Shown piece by piece: positions 10,222-23,234 of a stretch of 64,000 nt of DNA; positions within the stretch are counted from its first letter, which is position 1, and each line of letters begins with the position of its first letter. Where the stretch lies: positions 10,202,220-10,266,219 of the forward strand of contig JAEMBT020000001.1 of assembly GCA_018873245.2 (NCBI GenBank), written 5' to 3'. The notes beneath the pieces are model-generated. The model saw only the letters and a program-made list of their open reading frames with translations, searched no databases and was not told where the DNA came from. This DNA is from Archegozetes longisetosus (taxonomy: Eukaryota; Arthropoda; Arachnida; Sarcoptiformes; Trhypochthoniidae). The position numbers were made by a program, and so were the translations under genes.

Positions 10222-12481
10222 ATGATGGGTAAGTAAATTTTGCATGTTTTCTGATGTAACACATATAGAAATTTATTGTTTTGTTCTGAATTTGTTTTTT
10301 CATTAAATAAAGTGATTTTGACAACAATTTGCATTATCCTGTCGGACGTGTATTCGTTATGTCCTCCTCAGACTTATATATTTCCATGTATTTGCCGTGA
10401 TAATTTCAGAAAATCAACTGAAGTAATTTGTGAAGGACTCTCAATACAAAAGTTAGACTTGAGTTCATTGGGTGCCAGTGATTTTTATTCTCTGGAAATC
10501 TGTGGTACGGCTATTAGATCTATAAGTAACAATCATTTGGGAGCAGCAAAATTCACAAAAATCACGATTCAAAGTAATAATTATTTAACATATATTAACG
10601 AAAACGCATTTAAAGCTCAACCAAATTATTTGATAATTAAAGATAACAAAAACTTGACAGAAAAAAATTATTATTCATTGGCCAGAATGTTATACGAAAC
10701 ACTTGATATTCATCTCGAAAATGGTTTTATTAAAACTATACCAGAAAATACTTTTTCAGAAACAATAAACAATAATTTTGAGAACATTCATCTAAATAAT
10801 AATAAAATAACTACAATTAACCCAAATTCATTCAATTTCCTTACAAAATTACGTTACTTGAATTTGAAGAATAATTTGATCGGTTATTTGCCAGGAGATG
10901 CTTTTTCTCGAAATAGTAATTTAGAAGAAATTAATCTCTCTTTCAATAAAATAAGTCTAATTGATTCGAACGCATTTAATAACCTGCCAAAACTCGAAAC
11001 GCTAATTATGATAAACAATGAAATCAATAATATTGCTGGAAGTATGTTTTCTCGAATGAATGGTTTAATTCAAATCTATCTAAGTCATAACAAATTAATT
11101 AAAATTAATCGAAACTCATTCAATACTTTACCACAACTTAAATATTTACATTTAAGCAATAACTCAATTGAATACCTATCCGAAGATGCGTTCGATGCCA
11201 ATATTAATTTAAAAGAAATTTTTCTTCAAAGTAACCAAATATCTAATGTCTCGTCAGCATTCAAGAATCTGTTACACCTTCAACGATTAGACTTAAGTGA
11301 TAATCTTATTACTGAAATATCGGATAATTCTTTCGCACAATGCATGCAATTAGAACTGATTAATCTGAGGGCTAATAAAATAACTAAAATTGGAAGAAAC
11401 TTATTTAAGAAGCTTGAAAATCTTCAAAACTTGGATCTAAGTGAGAACTTGATCATTAAATTACATGAAGATTTGTTTTCAGATAATAGTCAATTAGAGT
11501 CGATTGTTCTGAGAAATAACAAGATAGCTAAAATTCATTGGAAATTTTTTCTTAAGCTACCAAAACTATAATATTTAGATTTATCTAATAATTCGATTTC
11601 AGTCATACATAAAGAAATGTTTTCAAAAAACCAACAATTAGAGAAGATTTATTTGGATAAGAATAAAATTAAAAAAATTGAGTCAAAAACATTCTTAAAT
11701 TTGTCACGATTGACAAAACTGGATTTAAGTAATAATTTAATAAAAGTTATTGGTCCTCAATCTATTTATCTAAATGGATGGCTACAAATGACTGTCAATC
11801 TTCAGAATAACAAATTATCGGAAAAGAGTTCTAAAAAAAAACAGTTTTGTTTGTACTGAAGTTCGTCAAAGTGTAAAGTTAATTCTTGATTTAAGTAACA
11901 ATTCTTTCGTTAAATTTCATAAACATATCTTCCGTCAAATATTTGAGTTTCGCAACGATAGTGAGATATTTCTAAAAGAAAACAAATTTGAGTGTGATTG
12001 TCATATAGCTTGGTTAAAGAAAAGTGAAGTGAAAAATAAGATAGCAGCAACTGTTAAATGCAATAATTTCAATAAAACTGATTTGAATCTATTGAGCAAA
12101 TCCGAAATTTGTACCCGATTAACCACAGAAGTTGTTTCAACCCATGAGACTATTATGAGCACAAAAAGTAAGGCATTTTTTAAACAACGGAATACTTTTT
12201 TGACATTAATCAAAGTATCGGGTGTACTTGTGATCTTCAAAATTGTTTTTATCAGTAAAAATACTCATTCAAGAGTTAAGTATTATAGCTATCAAATTGA
12301 AGTTTTTTCTACTATTTCCATAAATGACTCATTTTTGAATGATTTGATCAGTCAACTAGATAATTACTTCCTCTCCAATAGGTTTTTAAGCTCATTCGAA
12401 AGCATTGATCCTAGAAATATGCATTCAGACTTTTACCCAATTTCTGTCCATATTAGTTCATATGAAAAGTCTATTAATTAA
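10222..12481 (+). pseudogene. Secreted leucine-rich-repeat protein gene 1, broken
   Basis: A 7-bp coding exon (ATGATGG, 10222-10228), a canonical GTAAGT donor and an 84-bp intron (10229-10312) lead into a long LRR exon. Splicing gives a clean signal peptide (MMVILTTICIILSDVYS) followed by a CPP...PCIC cysteine cap. At least 12 repeats of LxxLxLxxNxI type follow up to about 11815. A C-terminal cap starts with CDCHIAWL near 11995 and ends at a Cys near 12114. The frame is broken twice: an in-frame TAA at 11569-11571 where the repeat continues unbroken on the other side, and a +1 shift in a run of nine A (11833-11841). Domain order suggests an extracellular protein-binding role. The TAA is not a homopolymer artefact, so this copy is probably a pseudogene. 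The frame runs on to 12481 beyond the cap, perhaps after loss of the original stop. Confidence 0.8.
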
Positions 12482-12823
12482 ACTCAAATCCTATCAAACA
12501 AAGTTTTAAAATATTCTGTATCAGACTTTAAATATGTTCAGTTAAGCAGCCTTTTGACAATTATAAGAACTACTCATCTCTGAGAATTGCTCCCTATCGC
12601 TAGTAACCAAATCTTTATGGTTGGAATACTACTTGCATTTGTTATTAAAGATCGAAAGTCAGTGCTACAACATAAAAAGATTTGACTACCTTATCTGAGT
12701 TTAGAGATTCAGTTGAAAATTGTAACCAACATTTGATTTTCAATCTATCTTTTGGAAAAAACAAGAAATTCTATTAATGACTGAAAAATAATTATCAAGT
12801 GAATAATTCATTAATAACAAAAG

Positions 12824-14490
12824 TTGAATTGACGTTTTTGCATTGGTTGTTTTCTAAAAATGTTTTAATGTTATTATTAGATCTCTATTCAACATGTCCA
12901 CCAGATTTCATTTCAACACCATGTATTTGCAACGATTTACTCGAAGTTATTTGTAGAGGAAATGAAATCTTGAATTTGAATTTGAGTGGTTTAACTAACT
13001 TTTATTTTTCCAAATTGTATATCCATGGCACTGGAATTGAATCAATTGATGACAACGCATTCGGTAACTCCAGATTTGACAGTATTCACATTATTAACAA
13101 TAATTTTTTGATGAATATAACTGAGTTCGTGGTAAAGCAACAATCGAAATATTTATATATTCAATCGAATAATAGAATAAATGAAGATCGTTTATACCAT
13201 TTATCTAGATTGCTATTCAATACATCAGAAATTCGATTCATGAATAACTTAACTTCATTGCCAATGAATGCATTTTCAAAGACGATAAGTAATAGTTTTG
13301 ACGTAATATTTCTTCGTAATAATAAAATAACTAAAATTAACTCAAATTCATTCAATCATCTGATGAAAGTTCGCGTTTTAGATTTAAGACACAACTTGAT
13401 AACGTTTTTGCCTGAATATACGTTTTCGGAAAATTTAAAGTTGCAACAGATTTACCTCGATAATAATAAAATTCGATCAATTATGTCAAATGCATTTAAT
13501 AATCTGCCAAATCTTGAGTTTTTATATTTGCAAAACAATGAAATGACTGAATTATCAGGGACATTTTCTCTGGAATCGGTCAATCTCTGAAAATCTATTT
13601 TAAGAACAACAAAATAACTACAGTTAAAGAGAATTCATTGAAGAATATTTCAACAATTTATGATTTGCATTTGAAATATAACACAATAACTTATAAATAC
13701 TTTAATTCTGTTGGAAATCCACTGGAAGTGATAGATCTGCAGAATAATTCTATTTCCACACTTTCCACAATATTCAATAAGTCACCGAAAATTCGGAAAT
13801 TCATATTAAACAATAATCAAATTACTGAGTTGGCAAATAACACGTTCACGGGAAACATACGATTAGATTACCTTTCTCTCAATTATAATAAAATCATGAG
13901 AATAGATGCGAAAGCATTTTTCGATCTAGAAGCTCTTAAGTATTTACATTTGTCTAATAATTTGATACCTGAATTACACGAACATATATTCTCCAGAAAT
14001 TATCAAATAACAGAAATTCATCTAAATGGTAATCAATTGACTACAATTAAATCCAGAACATTCTCAAACTCATTAACACTTCGTTTACTAGATTTGAGAA
14101 ATAATTTGATTACAACAATAGAATATCAATCCATATAACTAAGTTTTTTCCTGTTTATATCAAACTTCAATCCAATAATCTTTCAGAAAACAGTTTCGTA
14201 AAGGATAGTATTAGTTTTGAACACAGCTTCCCAATTGAGTTATTCCTGGATTTAGGAAATAATTCATTCAGAAAATTCCCTGAAAATACTTTTGTTAACT
14301 TTTTTAGTTCCAGGAAGAGTGGAATTAGTCTGTTTGGCAATAATTTCGAGTGCGACTGTCATATGAATTGGTTATTCAAAATAAAATGGAAAAATAATGT
14401 AATGGAAAGAGTCGAGTGCAATAATTTCAAAAAACCAATTTATATGAACTGAATGAATATGACGTTTGTAGCGAAACATTGAAATTTTAA
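12824..14490 (+). pseudogene. Secreted leucine-rich-repeat protein gene 2, broken paralogue
   Basis: Tandem paralogue of the gene at 10222, sharing the CPP...PCIC N-cap, the LRR array and the CDCHMNWL C-cap near 14350. The acceptor (ACAAAAG|TT, exon from 12824) corresponds to that of gene 1, but no matching ATG exon with a donor was found upstream. The reading frame is lost three times: an extra CT near 13566, a loss of bases near 14132 (about 4 nt by alignment with gene 1), and one A missing in an A-run at 14429-14434. The first two are not homopolymer events, so this is a genuine pseudogene. The frame restored after the third shift ends just past the cap at 14490. Confidence 0.78.
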
Positions 14491-15355
14491 ATAAACTAAA
14501 CATCATACAAAAACATTAACCAGGCAATTATTTCTTAAATAAGTTCTCGAGCTAAATAAATAACGAGCATTTATATAAATATTATTATATTATCAAAATA
14601 AAGAAAAAATCTGTCAATAATATTAGCAAATCCTGAATCAAAGGTTATACCGCTTCAAATTCATACTTATTGTTGCTTATGAATAGCGTAAAGTACTAAA
14701 TTCGTCTGTCGTTTCATAAGCCCTAATTGTCCAAATCCCAAGCAAATGCCCCAAAAGTTAAATTTAAATCAAATCAAAACGAAATGAGAACTTTATATTT
14801 AAACATTAGTTTTTAACTGTATATAACCTCTATAATATTTCATCGATATTTACTACTAGAAAATTCCACATCAACCAGGAAAGCTGGCCAAGTCAGTGAC
14901 CGTATATGACCTTCAATCTTATTTTTATCAAAATTTTCTTTATGTAGCCAGGGAGCTCACTGAAATATTTGATATTTTCAAATGCAGAATTCATTTCTAA
15001 AATTATTTTAAATATCAATAAATATCTTAGTAGAATCATTTGTTTAACCTATCATATTTCTATTGTTAAGCTAATTAATCTTATTTTAAACTGAAATATT
15101 AATGATACATGCGATTATTGCTGGATTAAACCTTTATTTTTTTGTTTATCTAGAAAAGAGAACTTCAACTTTTAAAAATTTACTAACCAACTTAGAAAAT
15201 TTATTAATTTATTTTATCACTTGCAGAATTTTAACAAAAGCTACAATTTGATTTAATTGAACATTTCAAAGTTGTGTTCAAATTATTTTTGAAAAAATCA
15301 AATATTCAATTTTTGTGTAATCGACTTTTGTAATTCATTAGTTGCGATGTCTTTC
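14491..15355. other. Intergenic between LRR pseudogene 2 and DEG/ENaC locus A
   Basis: Nothing recognised. The flanking genes converge here, so the stretch should hold both 3' ends; several AATAAA-like hexamers occur on both strands, none decisive. Confidence 0.35.
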
Positions 15356-16620
15356 TCAAAGTTTTACTTTAAATGATCTCAAAAAGCTTATCAATGAATC
15401 CAACAAAATCTTAAAAGCATAAATTATATCATAAGAAATAATATGCTTTTCTCTAAAATACTGATATAATTGGTTAGCACTCATTCCGAGCCACATTCCA
15501 AAAAGACCACCAATATAACAGAAATATGCAGTCAATGTCATAACAGGCCTCTCTTTATTATTGATGAAAGGCTTACTTTCATCCCAACTAAAGTATATAG
15601 TTTTTGATTCACCAATTTCAACAGGATACAGCTCCGGAGAAATTTCTTCATTTTGAATCACATGAAATTCATGGTTTACACAATCAATAGGACACAAATT
15701 TATGCATTTTTTAGTGTATGATCTCTCAATAAAATCCCGTAATTCAACTGAACATATATTTAAATCATTAAAATCATAGTCCAATTCATTTATCAAATGC
15801 GAGAGGAAAGCACATGAACATTCTAATAGTTTTTCGCAAAATATCTAATACATTGTCGAACACAATGATCATGCGTTAAAGAATTAAATGTACCTTCGAG
15901 TTGATCGTATAAACTACATTTTGACCTGAAAGGAAATTCTAAAAACTCGAAAGATTTTCGAGCAATTACTAATTCTTCGTGATTACTAATAGAATCTAAT
16001 TCAAAATCATATTGTGATTTGAATATTCGACCCAAACTGAAGGAAATATCATTTTTCTTATGAGGGCAAATAATAGATATTTTGATGAACTTTTTGTCAA
16101 TTAATCGAATTTTTGGTACATTTGAAGTTTTGATTCTTTTATGAAAAATATGATATTTCAAACCACAGCTGCTCTCACTTAGCATATTTATCAAGTTCTC
16201 CACATTTGTTTTCGAATTTTCTTTCATGAATAGCTTGAATTTTTCATATAGTGTTTTGTTTATTGTTTTTGATGAAACTTCTATAATATATTCTGAATTC
16301 GAATCACAATCTTCATAAAATCCTTCATTCATAACTTTGCACTCAATTATGCAAATGTTTAATTTACTGTAAGAGTGATAAATGCTTTCAGGATAATCCA
16401 TAAACGATAGCCCAGATCCGTCCAAATTGGTCCACCCAATTCTCTGTTTTAATAAACTATAACTTGGGTTCACGATTATTGTAAACGGTGGCACTTCAAC
16501 TTCATCAAAATATTGATCAACCAATTCCATTTTAATGATTGAGTTATAGCTCAGATAATTTATCGTAACTTTTATTACTTCGAATGTAAGTAAAATAGTG
16601 AAAATTATCAATGTGATTTC
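15356..16620 (-). other. Locus A, DEG/ENaC domain 3
   Basis: The exon opens directly with TM1 (EITLIIFTILLTFEVIK), with no start codon, so it must be spliced to domain 2. It has VPPFTI after TM1, the thumb CVRQC, then CINLCPIDC. TM2 has GGLFGMWLGMSAN; the filter GMS is at 15487-15479. It closes with about 35 basic/hydrophobic cytosolic residues and a TGA. Confidence 0.8.
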
Positions 16621-19600
16621 CTATGAAAATTCAAAACAATCTCCTTAAAATTTATCTCACAATTAATGGAAATTTTATTGATTGAGATAAAAATTCAAAT
16701 TCAGCTTATACTATGCATAAATGTTATTACCTTTACATAGAAATAGTTGGAAGTAGTTCGCAATATTTTTGAATATCGCAAATAACTGGTTAATCTTTTC
16801 AAATATAAACTTTTAGCATAGAATTTTTTAATTCTCAGTGCGATCAAGTTTTTCAAATCAATCAAAGAGATTCCATGCCATAAACCTAATAAACCTCCAA
16901 AATTAACTAAAAATACGATTAATTCCATATTCGGACAGTAATTTAAAGATATGTATTTATCAGAAACCTTGTTAATTGATTTATCAATTAGTCTAACGAT
17001 TCTCATATCATACAATTCTTCATAACAAGATTTTCTACAGTTTTCTAATAGTGATTGATCATCATATTCAATCTTCACATCAGAACAGAATTTATACTTG
17101 AATTTACTGTAATTTCGATTTCTTATCACATAAGTAAGTAATTCATGACTTTTGGGCAGACAATTATTCGAGAGAATCATTTTTTCAATGATTGTGTTGA
17201 AACATTGCTCCTGAGATCTAATCGATTCGTTATAAAATTGACATTCAGTATCATAAGGAGGCGGTTGTCTATTGAATGTAGTTTTCTCATAAGAAATGCT
17301 AAAGTGATGAAATATTGCCGAAGACAATTTACTTGAAGGATATGATGGCAATTGATTTGGGTCATGAATGTATAAAATAACTGGCCTGTAATCATCTCGA
17401 TTGAATAGTATGGACTCATTTATAGGCAATTTTTCATTATAGTCATCACTCAATTTACTCATTAATGTGTAACAGTTCAAATCGAATGTATGACTTGTTA
17501 TCAGATCACTCAAAAGCGTACAATTGTTTTGTCCATTAATTTCACAAAAGATGTCACCAAATGTTAGGTCAATAATTCTTAAATAGTCAGAGACCAATGT
17601 TTGGTTATTCAATATTTCATTAAAATGATCGGGAGTTGTGAAACACGTTCCGCTAAAACAAAATTTCGAGAATGTAATGCAAAATAATTGACCTGAAACT
17701 TCAAATTGAAAATAAATAACCTTGTCTATACTCAACATTTTCAAATTCGGGTTAAAATCCTACCCTGAAGACCATCAATAGAACAGAATTCTCATAAAGA
17801 CTGCATTATTATAAAAATAAGTTCTCATTAATAACAGTATGTTTAGCATTGACTGTTTGAAGTATACTTTTGGGCAAACTGGATAACAACTGCTACTGCG
17901 ATTGTCTTTTACAATTGCTAAAAAAGAAATTGATCGCTCATTAAATTTAATCTAATTGAGGCACTTATCATATGAAAACTTACTCGAAAAAACATTGAAG
18001 AGTTTCTTCTCTAAAAGTCGTGCTCTATCGGAACAAAACATCAAAATTAAAACGACTATTGACAAACTTTGACAATTTTGTGATAAAAGTTCTGATAAGA
18101 ATTTTATTAGAGTAAATCTATGACTCTCACCTATTACTTAGTATTTGAATCAAATTTATACTTTCTTTCAGCCTTTTCTTTAACTAATTTTCTCAAAGTG
18201 TACTTCAGACAGTAAAAGCTTCATATCATAGCTACAATTTGTGACCAGAAAACAGATATTCATCTTTGGTCAAATTTAAATAGAAATATAACTACTGAGA
18301 AATTGTTCCAGAGATTAGGGAATATCATTTGTGAGAAACTGAAAAATGCATACTTTTAACTTGAAATTAGACAAAGACGATAAAACAATAATCGAGTATC
18401 GATATATTTTATTGTCAATTTTCTAATCATATTATTTTGCATTACTTTCTCCAATTCTCATAATCTGCACAAATATTGAATAATTCATAAGAATCTTCTT
18501 CTCTTTTAAGTTGATTGATTTCAATAAAATTTGCAAATCCATTAATGAATAAACTTTCAAATTTTCCTAAACTCATACCACTCTTGAAAGAAATACTACC
18601 ATTTATGAAACGTTGTCTATTAGCGGATGAATAAGCATCAAATTTGTTCGATTTTCTACAGAACGTGAATGCAGGCGTAGTTACGAAATTTCCATTTACT
18701 GAGTAATCATTTAATTCAATATTAACTGTAGTTTTGTATTTCAAATATTCAGTAATCATTTCAAATGATTGATAAATGAAACAGAAAATACACATGATTT
18801 TGAAAATTAATTTCCAGTTAATTTTTGTATTTTCATAAATAAATTTGAAAAGTAATTATTAAAAGCCATCAAATGTATGAAACATCTATAATTAGATAGA
18901 AATTGTCGTAGTTTTTCTGAATTTAGGATTTTATTAATTTTATCAGAAATAAATAAAGGAATAAAGAGAAGTTGTTTCATAAGTTTATACATATCAATAA
19001 CCGCTAATCCAAACCACATCGATATTATAGAACCAAAATTAGACGCATAATCAACAAATGAGATTTTTCTATACAATTGGTATTCGTGTGTATAAGTGTT
19101 TGCTGATCGAATTAAAATAGATCTGTCAGGGTTTATTCCCATTATTGACTTATCTGAATAACTTTTGATGAAATGTGATTCACAATTCTGGTGACAAATT
19201 CTGATGCATTTAATCTGAATATTTCTATGAGAAATGGTCTGATTCATGGTCTTATTGCACAATTGTAGCTTCTCAGTTCTATAGCTCAATAATACATCGA
19301 TTCTAAAGTTATCTTTGAAAGAAATGCACTTGTTTTTCACAATCAATTTGTCAAAAATACAAGAGTTGACACACTCTTCATATGTCTTGATTAATAGGTT
19401 TTCTGTTAGAAATTAATATAAATTTAAATATTTAGGCCACTTTGTAGACGAAATAATTATTCGAAACAATTATTAAATCAAAGGATATCTTATCTTGAAA
19501 GATTAAGTAAATACTTTTAAATATTTTCCTAAAATCCACTTTTTATAACTCAGAAAAGTAAAGTTTTGCTGTATCGATGACGGAAATAGACAGTTTGAGA

Positions 19601-21521
19601 ATTTAGGTTAAATTCGAATACGATCACCTTTTCTTGATTTCAGGTTATTACTAATTCATTTGAAAGTAAATTTGTCAAAATCTACACAATTTATATTTAT
19701 TCGATTTTCATCTGTTTAGGTGTAATTTTGATAATATTTTTCATTAATCTAAAAGTATTTTACTTATAAATAAATAATAGAAACTCCTATAATGTAAATT
19801 TTTCAAAAAATTGAAGCTAAATTTTTGAGTTTTTTTATTCTTATTTAAAGTTTTGATTCTGTTATGATTATTTCAATTTCATTCAAGTTTGCTACTTACT
19901 AGGGAAGGGTGCGATCTGAGGAAGTCAGATCAACATATTTTTGATTGAGCATTAATCTATGTGACAATTACATTGACCAAAACTCAACAATTCGTGCTTA
20001 TGGGCTCTTGTTTGTCTACAATCGGCAATATAAAATGCAATCTTTAGCATTGTTTTGTATGGCAGTAATGCCCATTGCTACCCAATATGCATTGAACGCA
20101 TTGACAAGCATTAAACTGAACAGTGAAGCCAACTTTCTACGGCATAAAGTAAAGGCATTATATTATACATTCTGCCATACAAAGCAATGCTAAAGAATGC
20201 ATCTTAAATTACCGATTGCGGACAAACGATAGCTCATAAGCACGAATTCATGAGTTTTGGTCAATCTTATTGTCACATAGATTAATGCTCAATCAAAAAT
20301 ATGTTGATCTGACTTCCTCAGATCGCACCCTCCCTAGTTAGAAGTTATTACCTACAGATCTTTATCCAAAATAAAACTGCTTACTTTTATATTATTCGGT
20401 ATAATTATAACTGTTAATACTATCAACAATACTGTGAACAATAATCAACCAATGAGTAACAAGTTTAATGAAGAGTTTAAATTTAAAAGCGAATTCACAA
20501 AATGAAAAATAACTTCTAAAACCAAAAATAAGTTTGTTTTGACAGCCGAATTCTCTCTGGCCGTACCTTAAATTCATTACATGACTGATAAACAATGGTT
20601 ATAAAGGTTTAATCAGTTTGAAGTAGAATTTGGATCTGAAAATAATTTTTCTCTGTCTTTAAAGATTCTTCTTTCTGCGCGATCCCAAACTCATTAATTT
20701 TTACTTAATTATAAAACTCTCCAACATTTAAAAACGTGTTTGTGTGCTAAAAACAGAGTTTTCTAACTTTACAGATAGTATAACTTACCATTAATTTCAT
20801 CATATTCATGACAATCTGTTCTATGTGGCCATTTTAGACTTTTAACAACACTCCTTGAAAATCTAAATGTATATGCAAATAATCCTGCAGTTTTCCGATT
20901 GAATCCTATTGAGTCCGGAAACGAAGTGCTGAAGATAGTGTTTGGAGGATTTATGCTCGAATGTATGAGAATATTTTCTGGAAATAAAATAAGGTTTTCA
21001 GGTGGTATTTCAAATTTAACAAAACCGTATTTATCTAATTTATAATTCTTTAATTCGTTATTCCGATGATTTTTATTCAAAACTGTAAAACACTTTTCCA
21101 ATCCTCTATATTTACTTATATATTCTAAAACTTTCCCAAACTTTTTACAGTCAATTGTAATTCTCAAGTTTTTATCATTCACTGAATTCACAGAACATTT
21201 TAATGTTTCCGTTAAATTAATTGTTGAATCAAATACTTGATGAAATTTTATATTTTCATCAATTGAATTTTCAACTCCGTTGTTCAAATATGATTTTGGA
21301 AATAAAATTTTGTTGATGGAGATATTCAAGTACAAACTCAAATTTAAACAGAGAGTAATAGATGGAAAATCTAATAATTCTTCCTTTTTAACATCAAACT
21401 TGACCTCATAAGGATAACTAAAATATTCATTTGATATATCTATAAATTGATAGCAAAATATGGACAGACTACAAACTTGAATCAAAAATTTAGAGAACTG
21501 TATCAAAAATTTCAATTTCAT
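15356..21521 (-). CDS. Three-domain (concatenated) DEG/ENaC channel, locus A
   Basis: Four exons on the minus strand: 21521-20789, 19402-18446, 17652-16731 and 16620-15356. Introns are 1386, 793 and 110 bp, all GT-AG, with phases 1, 2 and 0 that match across each junction. The product, about 1292 residues, has three successive DEG/ENaC units. Each has TM1, a post-TM1 PxxT-like motif, an extracellular domain with the family's C..Y...C...C thumb cysteines, and TM2 with a G-x-x filter (GLA, GIS, GMS). Linkers between units are about 45-55 residues. The ATG at 21521 opens a short cytosolic tail, and no HG gating dipeptide is evident. Two one-base gaps break the frame, both in five-base A/T runs (18822-18826 and 15830-15834). 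With one base added at each, exon lengths and phases all agree (3879 nt including stop). Expected role: sodium/cation channel of the plasma membrane; ligand unknown. Confidence 0.8.
16731..18830 (-). other. Locus A, DEG/ENaC domain 2
   Basis: TM1 (about 18816-18745, starting NWKLIFKIMCIF) follows the domain 1 linker after a one-base gap. Then come TPAFTFC, a 793-bp intron, YDTECQFYNES and paired cysteines, and TM2 with LLGLWHGISLID; the filter GIS is at 16874-16866. The cytosolic linker ends at the phase-0 intron (YFYVK). Confidence 0.8.
18981..21521 (-). other. Locus A, DEG/ENaC domain 1
   Basis: TM1 is at residues about 5-30, followed by DFPSITLC, the family's post-TM1 motif. The thumb region is split by the phase-1 intron (TDCHEYDEIN, then TYEECVNSC). 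TM2 carries SMWFGLAVIDMY, giving GLA (19010-19002) at the position of the canonical G-x-S filter. Confidence 0.8.
19899..20337. mobile_element. MITE (439 bp) with long TIRs inside DEG/ENaC intron 1
   Basis: It starts CTAGGGAAGGGTGCGATC and ends with the reverse complement, GATCGCACCCTCCCTAG. The arms pair over about 165 bp each. TTA abuts both ends, a possible 3-bp target duplication. The hosting intron is 1386 bp and its splice sites are intact. No coding capacity. Confidence 0.78.
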
Positions 21522-23226
21522 GTTTATCTTAATATCTGAATTTGAACAAAATTTTCAGCTATGCGAGATTATTAAAGTTTAATAATGAGAATTATTTTTG
21601 TTCTAATATGCTTGTAAACTTTTCTCACATTGGTAGAAAATTTAATTTTCTAGATTGCGTCTGTTTGCGAATGAGACTGTATTTACATAAGATTTCACAA
21701 TATATGCAAAATTATAGATTTTTGTACATTATATCGATGGTTTGATATAATAAAGTATATGAAATGGGAGTGACTGTCACAGTAGAGTTGCAACAGTACA
21801 AAGCTTCTGCAGCTATCGCATAATATCGATTTTCTACCTTAATAACTATCAGATAATCTCGTGTTGAAATTTCATATAAGTTCTTAGTTCAAGAATTTAT
21901 ATGATCTAAATCTTACTGTAAATTATTTAAAATAAAATAAATATTAATATAATATATTGACCTTATACATAGACTATATCTATCAATTGGATCTTTCGTG
22001 ATCTTATCATATTTTACAGATGAATGCTGTAGGAAAAGATTCAGTTTTCTTATTTTCGCAAAACGGATTCAAAAGAATGTTTGAATGCGTGTCACTCGAT
22101 CGATATAAAAAAAATGCTTTACATATTCATTCAACTAATATGACTCGTGTTGACCATAATTTATTGAATGACTAATCATGTATAATAAATAGATTTTCTT
22201 TTCATTTTGAAATATCTCAAAATCTTTTAATCATTCGATCAAAATTTCCTTTTTTATCTTATACTTTGATGGTTGATATCAAGAGATTCATACTCATCAA
22301 CAATAAAGTTCTATAATTTCAAATTAGGATTTATTTTATTGTTATTATAAGTCATATTCGTTTATCAGTAGTAGAGATAACTTTTAAAATTACAGAAAAG
22401 CCCAAGAATATTCATATCTATCGATAGGTCTCTCTTTTATGCGTTACCACCAAAGTATATTTAGGTTAGGTTTGATTAGGCTAGTTATATTTTTATCAAG
22501 TTTGTGTCAGTTACATTTTTGTGCTTTATCTCAGTAATGGCTCGTTATCAAATTAAGGCGACCTCATCATTTGTTTTAAAATACTATAATATACCATATA
22601 TCTCACTCTTGTTCGAACCTGGGGCGTGATATATATGTTATGCCGTTCTGGTCCGAGCTCATGAATGTATAACTGGAGACTAAAATTAATAATTTATTCA
22701 GAATTCTGAAACAAATATTCTATTAAATTCTTAGTAATATTAGACTTTATTGATTACAAACTTTTATTTTCTTTAAAAATTATAAGTATTTAGAATAATG
22801 TTTAATAAAAATACATAAAAGGAATATAGCATAAGATTTAGATGTGATTTCATTATTTGGTTGATACATAAAAATATTATAAACATATTTAAAGGTTATT
22901 ACATATTAAAAGACTTTTACTTCTTTTTAACACTTTTCCACTTTCGCTCAGGGGCAAAATGAGGTCCTCTCCTCGAGGCCTCCGCCCAAAGACTGACTCT
23001 CTTTACAAGTTTTTTTTAACATATCTTATATAAACAAAACATATCTGAATTGTTATTCTTTTAAAATATTCGCCGCATTTCATAGCAAACGTTAATACAA
23101 TGATAATCTTGACAGCGTTAGTAAAGCATTACATAAAATATAAAGCATTTTTAAGATAACTGTTTGGCAAACTATTTTAAAAGAATGAAAAACTGATTTA
23201 AAGTAAGAGAATTTATATCTGCATAA
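21522..23226. other. 5' flank of DEG/ENaC locus A, no gene seen
   Basis: No coding signature. The first few hundred bases should hold the promoter of the minus-strand channel gene, but no clear TATA box or repeat was identified. The small ORF at 21542-21745 looks spurious. Confidence 0.35.
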
Positions 23227-23234
23227 CATATACA

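Noticed and set aside
15830-15834. Programmed ribosomal frameshifting at A/T runs in the channel genes
   Set aside because: The runs are only 4-5 bases, occur at unrelated places in the two genes and have no common slippery heptamer or downstream structure that I can see; a missing base is simpler.
17145-17419. Small ORFs on either strand within locus A exon 3
   Set aside because: Out-of-frame or antisense shadows of the channel exon.
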